Below are positions 11,350 through 27,573 of a DNA stretch of 64,000 nt, one piece after another. Below the pieces are notes generated by a model. It saw only the letters and a list, made by a program, of their open reading frames with translations. It did not search any database and had not been told where the DNA came from. The stretch comes from Tetrahymena elliotti 4EA (Eukaryota > Ciliophora > Oligohymenophorea > Hymenostomatida > Tetrahymenidae). The first letter of the stretch is position 1, and each line of letters starts with the position of its first letter. Position numbers and translations under genes: made by a program. Location: contig JH720369.1 in NCBI GenBank assembly GCA_000231825.2, positions 295,410 to 359,409 on the forward strand, in the 5' to 3' direction.

Positions 11350-12609
11350 TCAAAATTGTAAACCAAAATAATCACCATAAAGCTTGGAAATAACTAGTAT
11401 GGTAATTATTATGAATATAATCAATGTTAAATGATCTGAATGCCCTGGTGCTTCAATGTTAAAAACAGATGTTATGTTATTAATTCTCTCAAATTTTTTG
11501 ATGAATTATTTAATTAGGGCTAATCTTTCAATAATTGATTCTGAATCCCATAAACGTTGTCTTTCTGTATCATTGAACTTCATAATTTCACAAATTATCC
11601 AACAAAATTCATTAACCTTGCTTATGCTGTTGATATAACCATGTTCCAAAAAAGGTAAGAAGTTTTGTTTTTATAGAAAAGCTTAAAATTATAATGTGGT
11701 CATATTAAACCCTCCATTATTTAAGACTATATTATTAATTATTTAAATGATAAATTCAGCATGCTCTTCTAAACCTATTTGTTAATCTTAAGGGATTGTT
11801 TAGTCTTCTAAAACTTTAGCATTAGCTACTTTAAAAGTATATCCATCTTCAAAAACTCTTTAATTCTATTGGGTGCCAGCTTATGTTTGTTCATTTTAGT
11901 TAGTATTATTATTATTAACTTAGTTTTCTTATACTTATTGTTATATTAAGTTAGTAGCTTCATTGTAATTAATTTAAACATCTTTGAGATCTATTATGTT
12001 AACTTTAGACAAAACGATCACTTAGCATTTAATAGAATTAATATTTTTCTAAGAGTTTATTTATTCTTGGTTATATATTTAAATAATTTGGCAATAAACA
12101 GCAATTTGTTCATCCCTTTTAGCTAATAATATAATAACTTTTTTATCTGAACTTTGCACTAAGAGTTATTCAAGTTAGCTAACATATTTTAACTCAACAT
12201 CAACAGTTGTGCATGGATATAAGTATTTCATTTTTTATTGATTCAAAAGTAATATATTTTCTAACTTCTACTCCTATTTTTACTGATTATTTGCCTATAA
12301 ATTAGTATTGCTTGGTCCTGAACTTTGCTATTAGTCTAAATTAACCTTTTTTTAAAGAGATTTAACTCTTTGTTGATATAACTCAGAGTGGTGATGCTCA
12401 ATTATATTTTGTAGTGTAAAGTTTATAGACAAATTATCTGGATTTCCAATCATAGGATTTCTACATACTGGACACAAAGGTTTATTTTAGAGGCTCTCTT
12501 TTATACAAGGTCTACAATAAGAATGTCCACAAGGCAGAGTCACAGGCTAATAAAAAATATCTTAGCATATAATACATTCAGGTACCTAAGCAATTTAATT
12601 CAAACTCAT
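11350..12609 (-). CDS. RING-finger (C3HC4) protein with C-terminal membrane anchor
   Basis: A single intronless frame of 419 residues. A canonical C3HC4 RING lies at the extreme N-terminus: C12, C15, C27, H29, C32, C35, C46 and C49, with the sub-motif LPCGHSYC. RING domains of this type bind two zinc ions and recruit an E2, so an E3 ubiquitin-ligase role is likely. The middle is Gln/Asn-rich with coiled-coil-like stretches (about 90-145). The C-terminus contains a hydrophobic helix (LTLIIFIIITILVISKLYG) just before the end, suggesting tail-anchoring with the RING in the cytosol. No LON or other substrate domain was recognised. The start ATG directly precedes the RING and is the only sensible choice. 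Confidence 0.9.
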
Positions 12610-13878
12610 TTTTAAATAATTACCTTATTCTTAATGTAAATATTAGAAATTAAAATCTATGTAATAAAATAATCTTTTATATGTTTCTAAAATAATCTAA
12701 TTTGCAAATTAAAATGTGTGATTTAATGTTTTAATGCCAGAAAAAAACGTGGAGAATATCTATAAAATTAAAATATAGTCATAAAAAAGTTTACTAATTC
12801 TAAATATTCCTAAAATAATTTACAAAATTTATTTTATTAGCAATTAATAAAACTCTTACTTTAATTTTAAGATAATAAGCAATTTAATTATCATGAGATT
12901 TTATCTTTATAGCTAATAATAAATAACTAGCAATATTTGAAAATAATCTTCTAAATTAAATAATTCTAGATTAAAATTAAAATTGATTCAAAAACAAACC
13001 TTTTTTATGTCTAAATATAGTAAATTAATTCAATAAAAAAATATTTATCATGCTTCTTAGGTTTACTTAAACAGATAATGGAAAAATAACTCTAATTTTA
13101 TCAAACAATTACTAACTAAGAACAATGAATTCACTATTTGCATCAATGTATGTTTTTAGTGTCGAATAAAGTAGAATTATTTGTTTTATTAAAAAAATAG
13201 ATAAAAGTAAAGTAAATATTTAATTACTCACTCATATTTAAAACTTTAAATTATTTTTAAATAGGAAAATTTGAGTAGAAGCTTTTAAATTAAACTTGTT
13301 AGTATGTTTCGTATTTTTATTTATTATTAAAATCTTAAAATAAAACTTTTCATTTTTTTTGAATAAAGTAAAAGAAAATTATTTCAAAATTAATTTCAAA
13401 TTAAATTATTTTTAAAAAAACTTTAGGCACCAAAAAATTCTAAGCAAAATAATAATTGCTCTAATATCTTTGATTTACTCGTTAATGATGAAAAATAGTT
13501 AAAAGCTTGTTTGAACTAAGGAAGGATTTAAAATAATTATTAATTTAAATTTGTATATCTATTCAATTGTTTTATGATAGAATTAATAAATAGTTTATTT
13601 ATTTATAAAAAGATTAATAGAATATAATTTATTTTAAAAAGATATTTTAGTGTATTGACTGAGTTATTTATTTAGTTAGTAAATACAATTTATTTATGAT
13701 ACTATTTAAAAATAAGATTTCTTTATGTTTGTATTGACAATTAATGTTCTATTTAAGAAAAATGCAATTAAGAGACAATAATAATTATAATAAGTTAAAA
13801 AAATATCAAAAAATAATAACAAATACAAAGTCCTTTAATTTATTTATTTTCTAAGTTTTAGTTTGAAGATTAAAGGAA
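12610..13878. other. Divergent intergenic region
   Basis: Lies between the RING gene (-) and the CDC5L gene (+) and must hold both promoters. A/T-rich; no ORF, RNA gene or conserved motif was recognised. Confidence 0.6.
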
Positions 13879-16922
<3,044 letters not shown>

Positions 16923-18164
16923 GTTTCAAAAACAAAATCCTTTCTAATAAAATAAATTTATAATTGTTTGTAAATTTAATTGTATTTATTTGTAAATATC
17001 TCTAAAGATTAATTTCTAATTTCAGCAAATAATTTACATATTTCCATTTTAACTTTTCTTTATGCTTTAATTACCTTTTTTCTATTTTAATTTCACATTA
17101 AATTTTTCAAGACAACACCATAATTTTTAATGTTTGAAAAATATGCAGTTAATTATTATATTCAAAAGCCAGCCATTAAAAAAATGATTGTCCATAAATA
17201 ATTTATCCAGCAAACTACTCTTTCTTTTAAAGATTTTTATAAGCCAATAAATCAAACAATTATTAAAAGAATAGAGTTTCTTGGTATTTATTTTATTTAC
17301 CAATAAATTTATGGCGAAAGCAAACCTTTTGAAATTCAATTTAAAATCAAGAGATATTTTTAGAAAAATAAACAGCTTTGATAGAAATGTATTGGTATTG
17401 TAAGGAAAATTGTTATTTTTAAAAATACCTAAAATTTATCTGAAAAAATTGAGTGAATTAAAATAAAGGTAATTATATTTGTTTTTCCTCAAAGATTAAA
17501 TGGTCATCTTTTAGAGTTACTTTCATTCAGATAAAGAATTTTAAAAAAACTGTTCTAGATTTATGTATTTTGTTTATAAAAAGAATGAAATTACTTACTA
17601 TTCATATTAAAATATTCAAATAATCTTTTAATATTATTTAACGCATCATGCTTTATTTAGAATTTTTTTGGTATGCTTAGAAGAAATTGGAATTGAAGCT
17701 AAATGAATTGATTTATTCCACAATCCAATTTATGTTAATATAATTTGTTTCATTTTTCATTTGTTGATTGCTGTTTACAATTAGTAAAAACTTCTTTGTT
17801 TATTTAGAAGATAATTAATTTTTATTAAAGTATCAATTTACTATTAAACTTTATTATAATTAGAAATATCGTCACCTAAAAATCACCACAAATTTATTCA
17901 ATATTCTTGAAGTAATAGTTATAGATAACAAACCGATAGTGATATTTTATACATGAATTTACTTTTTTTAAAAAAAAATCCTTTACTAGTTGTTTTTTTT
18001 AATTTTTTGAATCAATAAATGTAATTTGTTTTTGTCATTTACATAGTTTTCAATCATTTACTAATATTTTCTTAATAAATATTTATTTCTAATTAAATTA
18101 AAAGTAAACAAAATAACTAATATAGAACTAAGCAAACTGCTTGAGTTAATCAGATTAATTTATT
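16923..18164. other. Intergenic region
   Basis: A/T-rich sequence between two genes on the + strand. A short hydrophobic minus-strand ORF near 17127-17339 has no supporting features. Nothing else was seen. Confidence 0.6.
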
Positions 18165-20330
18165 ATGAGCATAAATTTAAAAAAATCATTTAAAAAAATA
18201 GACATATTTGGTCTTAATTTGACATTCCGGATAGCGAATGAGAAAAATCATAAGACTTGGGTAGGAGGATTGATTACAGCAGTCATTGTTGGACTCATGC
18301 TATATTAACTATAGGATTTGATGTAGTCTTTATTCAAATAAGAATCTCCAAGAATTGTCTAATAATAAAATTATGTTTACCAACCAGAACTATTTAACAT
18401 AAGTCATAAAACCTTTTCTTTTGCTTTTGGCATGCAGAATTCTATTGGAAAACACTTTAAAGATGAGTCTGTATATAAAATAATTGGTATGCAATAGGAA
18501 AATCATAGAGTCTTTAACCAAACTACTGGAAATTATGATCTGGTAACAGTATTCAAAGAAATTAAGATTTCACAGTGCACATAAGATCATTTTCAAATCA
18601 GCGATGTTAAGGATTAATTTTTAAAGCTTCCATTGAATAATTTATATTGCATTAGCCTTGAATAAAACAGCTTAGGAGTAGAAGGAGAGTTCTCTGCTTT
18701 AGTATTTAAACAACTTAACTTTTAAGTACTTGAATGCGTGTAGTCTAACTGCACTGATTCTAAAGAGAGATAGAGCATTCTTTCCAACTCAAGGTTTGCA
18801 ATATATACCTCTGATAACATAATTCAAGTTACCAATAAAGATAAGCCTTATAAGACTGTTGTTAAAAATCTATTTTGGGTGTATTGCAACTTTCTTGAAC
18901 AAGAAGTTAGATATAACTTAATGAATAATTATCTCTATACAGATAAAGGAATTCTTACTAACTAAAACACTACTGACAGAGTAGTAAATTACAGCTCTGA
19001 TAGAGTATAAATCTATGGAAAAACAACAGAAAAGATGTATAACTTTTATATTGTTTATGAAAAAAATAAAGAAGTTGTTTATTATAGAAGCTATTTGAAA
19101 TTAGATTAGGTTCTGTCTTAGCTTGGAGGTATCTTTAACTTTTTTTTAATCCTTGGAGGTATACTAAGTAGACCTATTTCCTAACTAGAATTAAATAGAA
19201 AATTAATTAATAAATTTTTTGATTTTGACAAAACATAAGAGGAGGAGGTTTAAAGCGCAAATAATAATAATAAATAATAAAAAATTAATAATAATAATAA
19301 TAATAGTAGTATTATCAAATCCCCAAAAGAAATTCCATATAAAAAAAAATTTAAATCATAAGCAAATTAGTAACCTTCATAGATTGATAGTAATTAATAA
19401 TAGAACTAAGATGATAACAAAATTGAGGAAAATAAAATTGAAAATAATGCTCCAAGTGAAATCAGCAAAAAAGAAAATTAAACAAATGTTAAAGAAAACA
19501 AAAGAAAAAAATTGCATTTCTCAGAATACCTCATGAGTATTTTTTCCATCTTTAAGACAAAAAAAGTCCAAAAATCAGATTTCATATAAATAAGCTCTGA
19601 AATTATTTAAAAATAGCTAGATGTTTATCATATAATCAATAAGCTAATTGAATTTGATAAACTTAAACATCTACTTTTAAACGAAGACTAGATGAAATTG
19701 TTTGATTTTCTTCCTAAACCATAGCTAAATTAAGATTCCATCAAAAGCACGACATAACGTGGTTAAAGACGTAAAAGCAGCTATTCGACCTCATTTAGAA
19801 GAAAGCTTTCAGTAAACAGCTAAAAAAGTTAACTGTAAACAGAACAATAAAATGATTTCATAATCACTGTTGAAAAAACTAAAGAAGAAAAGCTTAAAGA
19901 TGCTATAAATGCTTTTTCTGTGATCTCCTCAAGAAAAAAGACAAAAATTGACTTGAAATTGATTTCGATGGTCAATTAAAATTTTATGTAAAAATATAGA
20001 TAATATTAATAAGAACAAAATCCAAATTAAGCTATTAATATAAAAATTCCTCTTTATGACTAGGAAGATTTTATTTAGGAATAAGCTTAAACAATTGGTT
20101 TTCATGGAAACAATAGATCTAACTTTTAGCTTTTGAGTCAAGAAGAATTTTATTCTAGAATGTAATCCTACCGAAATACCATGAAAAATTCAACTCCAAA
20201 ACTATTAAATAACTTTAAAAATATTACAGATGAATTCAAATCTGAAGAATCAATAGAATTACATAACTTAAATCCTTCATATAGCTTTAAAAATAATGAT
20301 TGCTAACTATCAAAGAAAGACCAAAAATGA
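18165..20330 (+). CDS. Two-transmembrane protein of a ciliate family, long cytoplasmic tail
   Basis: Intronless frame of 721 residues. The N-terminus carries KIDIFGLNLTF then KTWVGG and a first membrane helix at about 33-49. A predicted ~270-residue loop with several cysteines follows, then a second glycine-rich helix at about 318-338 (LGGIFNFFLILGGILS) followed by RPI. The remaining ~380 residues are polar, with an Asn/Gln run around 19255-19310 and many Lys/Ser. The IDIFG...KT..GG N-terminal signature matches a large family of putative transmembrane proteins I associate with Tetrahymena and Paramecium. The two-helix, large-loop topology resembles P2X or ENaC/ASIC channels, but no diagnostic motif of those was seen, so the resemblance is topological only. 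Function unknown. Confidence 0.87.
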
Positions 20331-21592
20331 TTTATTATTAATTATTTAAGAAAATATTTTTAACTTACTTGTTATGTATTTTTATTCAGTTTTAATTTAA
20401 ACTCTTTTGTTTATTTTTCTTATAATTTAAAAATTCATTTCTTTCAAAAGTAGCTTTTTTTAGGATCTTAAATGTTTATTTAAACCTTTAATATTCATCA
20501 AAATTTTAATTCATTTTTTAATTTTGACTCAAAAAAATCCATTAATAAATAATTTTAAAAAAAATCTAAAAAATAGCAAAATACCTTTCAAAAATCTAGA
20601 GATTCGAGAGCACTTTTGAATTATTAATATTATGAGACAAAATTAATTTTCAAATGGCTATTTTATCATAGAATTTGATAAAAAAATAAATAAAATTTTA
20701 TTTTATTTTTATTTGAATAATTTTTCAATCAAATTTTAAATTTAATTCTTCAATAAACATTTTTTTCTTGTCAAGTTATTGAAGTTCCAACACATAAAAA
20801 ATTATTGTTAGTCGAAATTTCTAAACCTTTATCTAAATTAGAAATAATGAGTTTAACATTATTTTTCTGAAAAACACTTTAAATATTCTAAAAAATACAA
20901 ATATTATGATAAATTTCTTTTTTTCTGATATTCCACACCATAAAAAAAGCTAAATTTAACAGATGAATCTGTAAAAAATTGTAAAATTATTAAATTAATA
21001 TTAGTAAATAATGATATCAAAACATTGAGGTTTTTTAATAGCATATTGCAATATTCAAATCTTATCAATAATTAGGTTTTTATTAATCAAATCTTTAGTA
21101 AAGTTTCAAAAACAATTATCAAAGAAAAGAAAAAACAAATTACTGTAATTTATGAAAATATTTTTATTTCAATTTTTGCCTAATATTTTTTCATTTTTGA
21201 AGAAACTGATGAATAAAAATGCACTTTTGAATTAATTTAAAATATGTATATTCTTCTTTTTTCTTAATTCTCTCAAAAATTCTCATGAAAACTAACTTGT
21301 TAAAAATTTGTTTTAAAAATAATAAATCCTAATTTTTAATAACAAAATATTCTAAATAATGACTTCAAATTAACTCATGAAAAACCATTTTTAATATTTT
21401 TTAAAGATTTTAACTTTCGAAATGCCAATTCATAAAATCAACATAATTTATTAATTAAAAAAAAAAGAATATTCTTTTTTGAAACCAATTCTATGCATTA
21501 TTTAAAAACAATAATTCTTATTTATTACTTGCTATTAATCTTTAATTTATTATTTATAACTTTATTTAATTATCACTAAACCTTTGGACGGT
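20331..21592. other. Intergenic region
   Basis: A/T-rich sequence between two + strand genes, with long A and T runs. No ORF or RNA gene was seen. Confidence 0.6.
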
Positions 21593-22843
21593 ATGAAAAT
21601 GTATTTTAATAATAAGAGATCTAAAGTATTCATTTTAAGTTAAGGATAATTAAATTTGGGTGGTATCAACAAATATTAATTATTAAAATTATTTAAGAAT
21701 TTTGTTACTTTTAATAATATACCAAAGTTTAGATTAAAAAATATTATTTAGTAAAAAATTAACATTTAAATATTGATGAAAATTAATCCAATAAATTAAA
21801 CTAATAGTACAAAATTATTAAGATCTATATCATTTGATGCCATAGAGGATGAAAAGCTATCATAAAACATTATAAACTTAGATGCTTCAGTAAAATAGTA
21901 AGATATCTAATAATATGAAATTTATAGTGATGATAAATCAGTTAAAAATAATGAAAGATTTAAGAATATCAATATTGATCAAATTTAAAATCATATTAGT
22001 TTGTGCTGGCTTTGCCAAGAAGAATAGTAACAAGCTAACCCTTTTGTTTATAATTGCAAATGCTCTGGTTCAAATCACCTTCACGCACATTGCTTAATGA
22101 CATTAACAACTAAATAATATGATAAAATGAAAAAAAGTAGAATAAATATTTAAAAATAAGAAAAGTTTGATTATGAATGTAGTATTTGTAAATTCAAAAT
22201 TCAAGTAGAAATATTCTATAGGTATTTACCTAATTTCAAGATACAAAAATCTAATTATGTATCACTAATTTTAGCAATTTTAAGCTTATTATCTTTGATT
22301 GGATTTAGTATTTTAAGCAATATCCCTTTTAAAGTTTACAAACAATAGAATTTTAATAGCTCTACTTTTAATTAGATTTTTAAGTATATACTACTTATTT
22401 TATTTATACTTTGCATTCTTTTAACTGTGCTTTCAGGAATCTCATTGTTATTTTTTGGATTTAAAACTTTTTACATTAAAATGTAATCCATGATTTATCT
22501 GAATAGCTCCATAAAAGACAAAAGACTTATTTATTACTATGACTAGAAAACTGATACATTCATTTTTGATTGCTCTAAAATAAATAATGACAATAAAAGA
22601 AGCAATTAGGATTAATTAATGAGTCTAAAATTATAGTAAATTTAAATCCTTCAAAGGAAGAAACCTATAAAAAGATTTTTTTAAGATTAAAAAAGAATAA
22701 GAAAGATTTAGTTAAAAAATCTAAATATTGTCCCTGAGAAATAAATCTAAGATTTTAAAATCAAAAGTTCTAATATTGATTCATCATAACTGAACATCTC
22801 AAAAGATAATTCTATCAATCTAATTAAAAACTCTATGTCATGA
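21593..22843 (+). CDS. RING-CH (MARCH-like) membrane E3 ubiquitin ligase
   Basis: Intronless frame of 416 residues. A C4HC3 RING-CH (RINGv) domain is visible: C138, C141, C155, C157, H164, C167, C196 and C199, with CWLC, CKCSG, HAHCL and CSIC sub-motifs. Two membrane helices follow directly, about 222-242 and 266-290, the arrangement typical of MARCH proteins, which ubiquitinate membrane cargo. The N-terminal 130 residues are low in complexity. The tail after the second helix is basic and Gln-rich. The spacing between C157 and H164 is six residues, one shorter than the common seven. An E3 role is inferred from the domain; the target is unknown. Confidence 0.87.
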
Positions 22844-23070
22844 AAAACTAATTAATACTTCTTCTCTTTTTAATTATTTTAAAATTTTTACTAAATAAAA
22901 TAAATTAATCACCTTAAAAAATACAATATCCTAAATTTTAAAGCGTTCAATATTAATTTTTTTAAGAATATTTTTATTTTAAAAAGATACTATATATTAT
23001 TAATTCAATGTATTTTTTAAAATATATTCAAAGCAAGATAAAAAATTATTATTTAAGATAAATCAAATTT

Positions 23071-23287
23071 GAATAAATTTAACAAATATGTTTATTTATG
23101 TAAATAAAATCTTGTTTTTTTGAATATTTGTAACCTTAGAAATTTTTTATTTTTGTTTTTGTTTTTCATCTATTCATTTTGAATAAATTTAACAAATATG
23201 TTTATTTATGTAAATAAAATCTTGTTTTTTTGAATATTTGTAACCTTAGAGATTTTACTTATTTTTTGTTTTTCATCTATTCATTTG
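23071..23287. repeat. Two-copy ~110-bp tandem repeat
   Basis: The segment from GAATAAATTTAACAAATATG to TTTTTCATCTATTCATTT is present at 23071-23180 and again from 23181. Copies are nearly identical except for a shorter T-rich stretch in the second, implying a recent duplication. Confidence 0.9.
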
Positions 23288-23487
23288 TATTTTAATATCA
23301 AAATAATAAACTAAAAACCTAAGTTTTATATCAAATAACAAACTACCATGAATTAAAACTTTATCTCTGCTTATCCTAGATTAAAACTGACAAAAAAGTT
23401 TCAATTAAAAAAAATACTCTATTTCTTCCTCAATTAAAAAATTATGCTTAACTTTTTATTTTTAAATGTTAAATGAAAATTTTATTT

Positions 23488-24150
23488 AGAGAGTTGTGAG
23501 AACAAATAAATTTAAATGGAATATGTTTTTATTGTAAAATTGTCTACTCATTTGTAAGATAAGAAATCAAATTCATTTGTCTCTTGTTATTTTTAGTAAA
23601 GATGAACATTTTTAAAAATTTCATCAAATTAAATCCATTTTGTCTGAAAACAAGCTTTAGAAATCAAATTAAGAATTAATAATATATTTCTTTCTCAACT
23701 AATCAAGTATTTTTTTTTGATATTACTTAAATAATGGCTTGTTTTTAACATTAAAAATTTTACAATTGAGAAAACATAAAAGATTTTTCTTTTATTAGAG
23801 AGTTGTGAGAACAAATGAGTTTGGATCAAATATGTTATTATTGTAAGCTTTTCTACCTGTTAAAAAGCAATGAAATGACTGCTTCTAAAATTTATTTATC
23901 TCTTAATTTGTTTCATAAAGATGAATAATTTGAGTATTTTTAAAATAAGTTTCAGTAAATTTGATAAAATGTTATATGTCACTAAATTAATTCCATTTAC
24001 TTTAAAAAGAATCATTAGATTTAGAGATCAAATTAAAAACTAACAATTTATTTCTATCTTACTTAATTAACATATTTTTCTGTGATGTTACATAAGTATT
24101 GATTTGTTTTTAACATTAGATAGTTTACAATTTAGAAAGCAAAAACTATT
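23488..24150. repeat. Diverged ~309-bp tandem duplication
   Basis: AGAGAGTTGTGAGAAC at 23488 recurs at 23797. The following ~300 bases align throughout, for example AAGATGAA, a block ending GTTTTTAACATTA and ACAATT.AGAAA. Divergence is much greater than in the adjacent 110-bp repeat. Confidence 0.75.
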
Positions 24151-24900
24151 TTTTGAGTGTCTATTTCTCTATCAATAATAACCAAATCAACTTTCTTAGA
24201 TGATAACATTTTTTAGCATTTAAATTTATTTATAATGACTCAGAGTGCTCTCTCTTTGTTGATATTTAAGTTAAATATAACTTTATCTCAAATTTTATAA
24301 AAAATTATTATATCCCATCCCTAATTGAAACTGTAAATTGGTGGAGTCATTCTGCAAAATTTTCTGTAAAAGTAATAAAAATTCAAAAATCAATAATTAA
24401 ATAAACTTCTCTCTCTATCTAATTTAAATAATTTAATCTTTCTTTTTGTATAATTAAACAAGAAATACAATTTTTAACTAAGACATATAAAAAGGAGGTT
24501 TAGTAAATTTTTGTAACTTTAATGTAGGTTAATAACAGGTATTATGTTATTTCAATTAATCAAATTGGTAAAAATTTATTTGTTTATTGTTTGATCTAAA
24601 AATAATGATTGTGATTTCTGGTTTGAGAAGAATCCATAATTACTCTGGTTACAATTTTAGAATTAAATTAAAAAATGATTTGTAAACAACCTAAAATAAC
24701 TAAGCCTGCACTAAATTGCACTTTTCTTAAAATAAAGCATAAAAACTAATTAAAGTTAACTTTATTCACATTGGAAAATTGATTTACAATAGAAACATTT
24801 TGACATACATTAATATGTTTGATGAAATTTCAAAGATTTTTAAACAAAAGAAAGTAAAATAAACTAATTAATTTAATAGTAACAGAAAAGAAAATAAAAA

Positions 24901-27573
24901 ATGATAAAAAATTTGTAGATTTGTCGATTGGTGATGATTGTAATAAATTTTTCAATATTATAATCTTAAATTATTTATACTGATGAAGTACCTTTTGTAT
25001 TTTTTAGTAAGGTTTAAGTCTACCCTGTAACAACTTCTTCTATTATAGATTTTTCATCCAAAAATTTTTAATCAATACCTGAAGTGGTAGTAGGAATTCA
25101 AAGTTATAACTCTTAATTCTAAAAATCTCAGGGAATTTCCTTTCACTTGGAGGTAAATAATATATCAAAATCATCATGTGAAGTTACGACCTAGGATTAT
25201 GCTGGTATCTTATAGCTAAGCGCTTCTGTATTAGTGATAGACAAATCTATGTTCCCTTCTATTAAAGTAATTAAATAGACTTAATCAAATTTATTTGATG
25301 AGCAAGACCCTACTCAATTTGAGGAAGTTAGATTATTTTCAGAAGAAATTTAAAAGGCCAAAGGAACCAAATATGTTGTTGTATATTTAAATGGCTGGAC
25401 TAGCTACACACTTGGAAGTTCAGTCTTTATTTCTATTTATGCTGAAATAATAAATGATTAATATTATAAAATAAAATTAAAAACAATAGTGAATGATTCA
25501 ATGATTAAAAAAGTTTCCTATATAATTGTTGAATATGCCTAAAATCCTGATAATTTATATTATATTCTCTCATATTATGATAAATAATATTCCGAAATCT
25601 AAAGTAATTGCATATATGCTCTTTCCTGTGCTGATAGACATGTTCCATCCTCATTTGATATTCCGATAATTTAAAATATTTAGACTCCAGTAATTGATTA
25701 TCCAAATATTTTTGTTGCATTTAATAAACTCTATTTCATGAATATGACTCCACCTAACTCTTACCCAAATATTGAATTATCTCCTTATGAAATAAAAACT
25801 AATGGAAAATTTACATTTAATTACTTTGCAAAAAAAAGTGCAAGATTTTATAGTGTTGCATCTTCTGCAATTTATTTTTATTAAAAAAAATGTCTAATGA
25901 GCAATTAAAAAATGTAGGGAGATGAATGCATAAATAACTGTATAAATGTTAATCCCGATTAACCATAATTCTGTTTAGATTGTAAGTAAGGTGAGTACTT
26001 TTTACAAGACTTAAAGATTTGTTAATCTTAGGAGCCTTCTCCTTCTTCATATGCTTGCTATCCTGAAAAAAATTACTAAAAATGCACTCTATGCAATTCC
26101 TTTACAAATTGCTAACAATTTTAAATGATCTCAAATGAGTTGTAATGTATTGAATGTGAAAAAAATTATTACGTTTACAAAGGAAAATGCTAAATGCCCG
26201 AAAGCTAATAAAGTGGAATATCAGATACTACTAACGTTGCTATTGCAGTCTCTTTAGTTGCTTCTACTCAAGGTTCTAATTTCATGTTTGTTACTCTCTA
26301 AAAGCTGAATTTACTCTACATGATGGATATCCTTTTCACATTAGAACTTACAGTTTTAATTAATTAGATAAAAGGAACAAATCCTTTAAGTTATTTTAAA
26401 GAAATAAACTTGTTCAGCTAGTATATTTTCACAGAATCTCCACAGGGACAAGAAGAAATAATTATTTCTAATAAACAATTTTAGACGAGCTTTTTAATAA
26501 ATGGTGGAGGAATATTAATATCAACAATCATTACTATGTTAATATTCATATCTCTAATAATCTTAAATAAGTTGACTGAGGAAAAAATTTAATTAGAAAT
26601 AAGGTCAAAAGGATACAAAATTTTACAAATTTATTAAAAATTAGCTTGCTTCCTGTTTTATACAATCAATGAGTTAATTCTATTGGTTTCTAGTTATGCT
26701 ATTTTTCTTTAATTAGCTGGTTTTATTGGTGATAAAAATTTCTATTATTAGGCATTTAAGATAATAGCAATAATTTTGATAATATTTTATAAAATATTTT
26801 TCATTATTTACTATATCCGGTTGCTTTATTAATCTTATAATTAAAGTAATTACTCTAGCTAAATTCGATAGTAATAATCAAATATCATTACTTACTATAG
26901 TATTCTTACTAATTTGCTATCAAAACAATATATTTAATCGAAAAAAATTAGTGCATATTTTCCTATTTATATGATAATCATTGAATACATTTTAATTCCT
27001 TTTTCTATAATTATTTTTTATGAGAACTTTCTAGCCTAATCTATACTATGCCTTATTTTTCAGTTAGTTCTTTGCTTATCTTCTATGATAGTGCGTCCCT
27101 TCATTCTTTTATTGAACAATATTAGATTAATAATAGACTAAATGTGCTGGGTGCTAATTTTTATTTTTATGATAATAATAGGAGTACTTTAAGATAAATA
27201 TAATAAGCAAGCATCAGACCTTGAGGAGGAAAAAATATAAAATATAAGCCTTTGCTTAAAAATACTCATGTTAACAGCCCTTTTTTTCAATCCTCTAGTT
27301 TAAGCTCTTTAACTTTTAATACTGGTTTATAATTACCTGAAAGAATTAAAATAATAAAGAGAAGAAAAGAAAAAAAAGGAAGAAGAGTAGCAATTACAGA
27401 TAAATATTCCCCTCAATTCCTACTCAGATACAAAATTTAGTTAATATTCAAAACAAGATCCCAAGTAAACTCTAACAAAAGTAAAAAAAGATAAAGATAA
27501 TTTATCCTAAAAATCAACATTGTTCAATCAAAGTATAAAAATCTAAATGAATTAGAAAAATAATTAACTTTGA
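24901..27573 (+). CDS. Cysteine-rich multi-pass membrane protein, tandem copy 1
   Basis: Intronless frame of 890 residues. The N-terminus (MIKNLQICRLVMIVINFSIL) looks like a signal peptide, followed by YTDEVPF at the start of the mature protein. Residues ~35-325 form a predicted extracellular domain. Residues ~329-430 are cysteine-rich, with repeated C..C spacings (CLDCKQG, CTLCNS, CIECEKNYY) like the growth-factor-receptor Cys-rich fold common in ciliate surface proteins. The C-terminal half has about eight membrane segments, then a charged tail (EEKKKKEEE). The gene is a paralogue of the copy at 33184-35898 and of the decayed copy between them. I recognise the overall architecture as a ciliate transmembrane family, with receptor or sensor function plausible but unproven. 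Confidence 0.88.

Larger units (their letters stand above)
22844..24900. other. Long intergenic region with tandem repeats
   Basis: No gene was found. It contains a ~110-bp tandem duplication (23071-23287) and a diverged ~309-bp tandem duplication (23488-24150), both listed separately. The remaining sequence is A/T-rich upstream DNA of the cysteine-rich membrane-protein gene. Confidence 0.65.

Noticed and set aside
12610..13878. Possible small RNA gene in the long divergent spacer
   Set aside because: No tRNA-like cloverleaf, snRNA signature or Pol III box pattern could be identified by eye.
17127..17339. Minus-strand 70-residue hydrophobic ORF
   Set aside because: Composition matches A/T-rich non-coding DNA, there is no homologue or splice context, and TAA/TAG do not stop translation in this organism, so such ORFs are expected by chance.
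18165..20330. Assignment as a P2X receptor
   Set aside because: Only the two-helix topology fits; conserved P2X ligand-binding residues and cysteine pattern were not recognisable.
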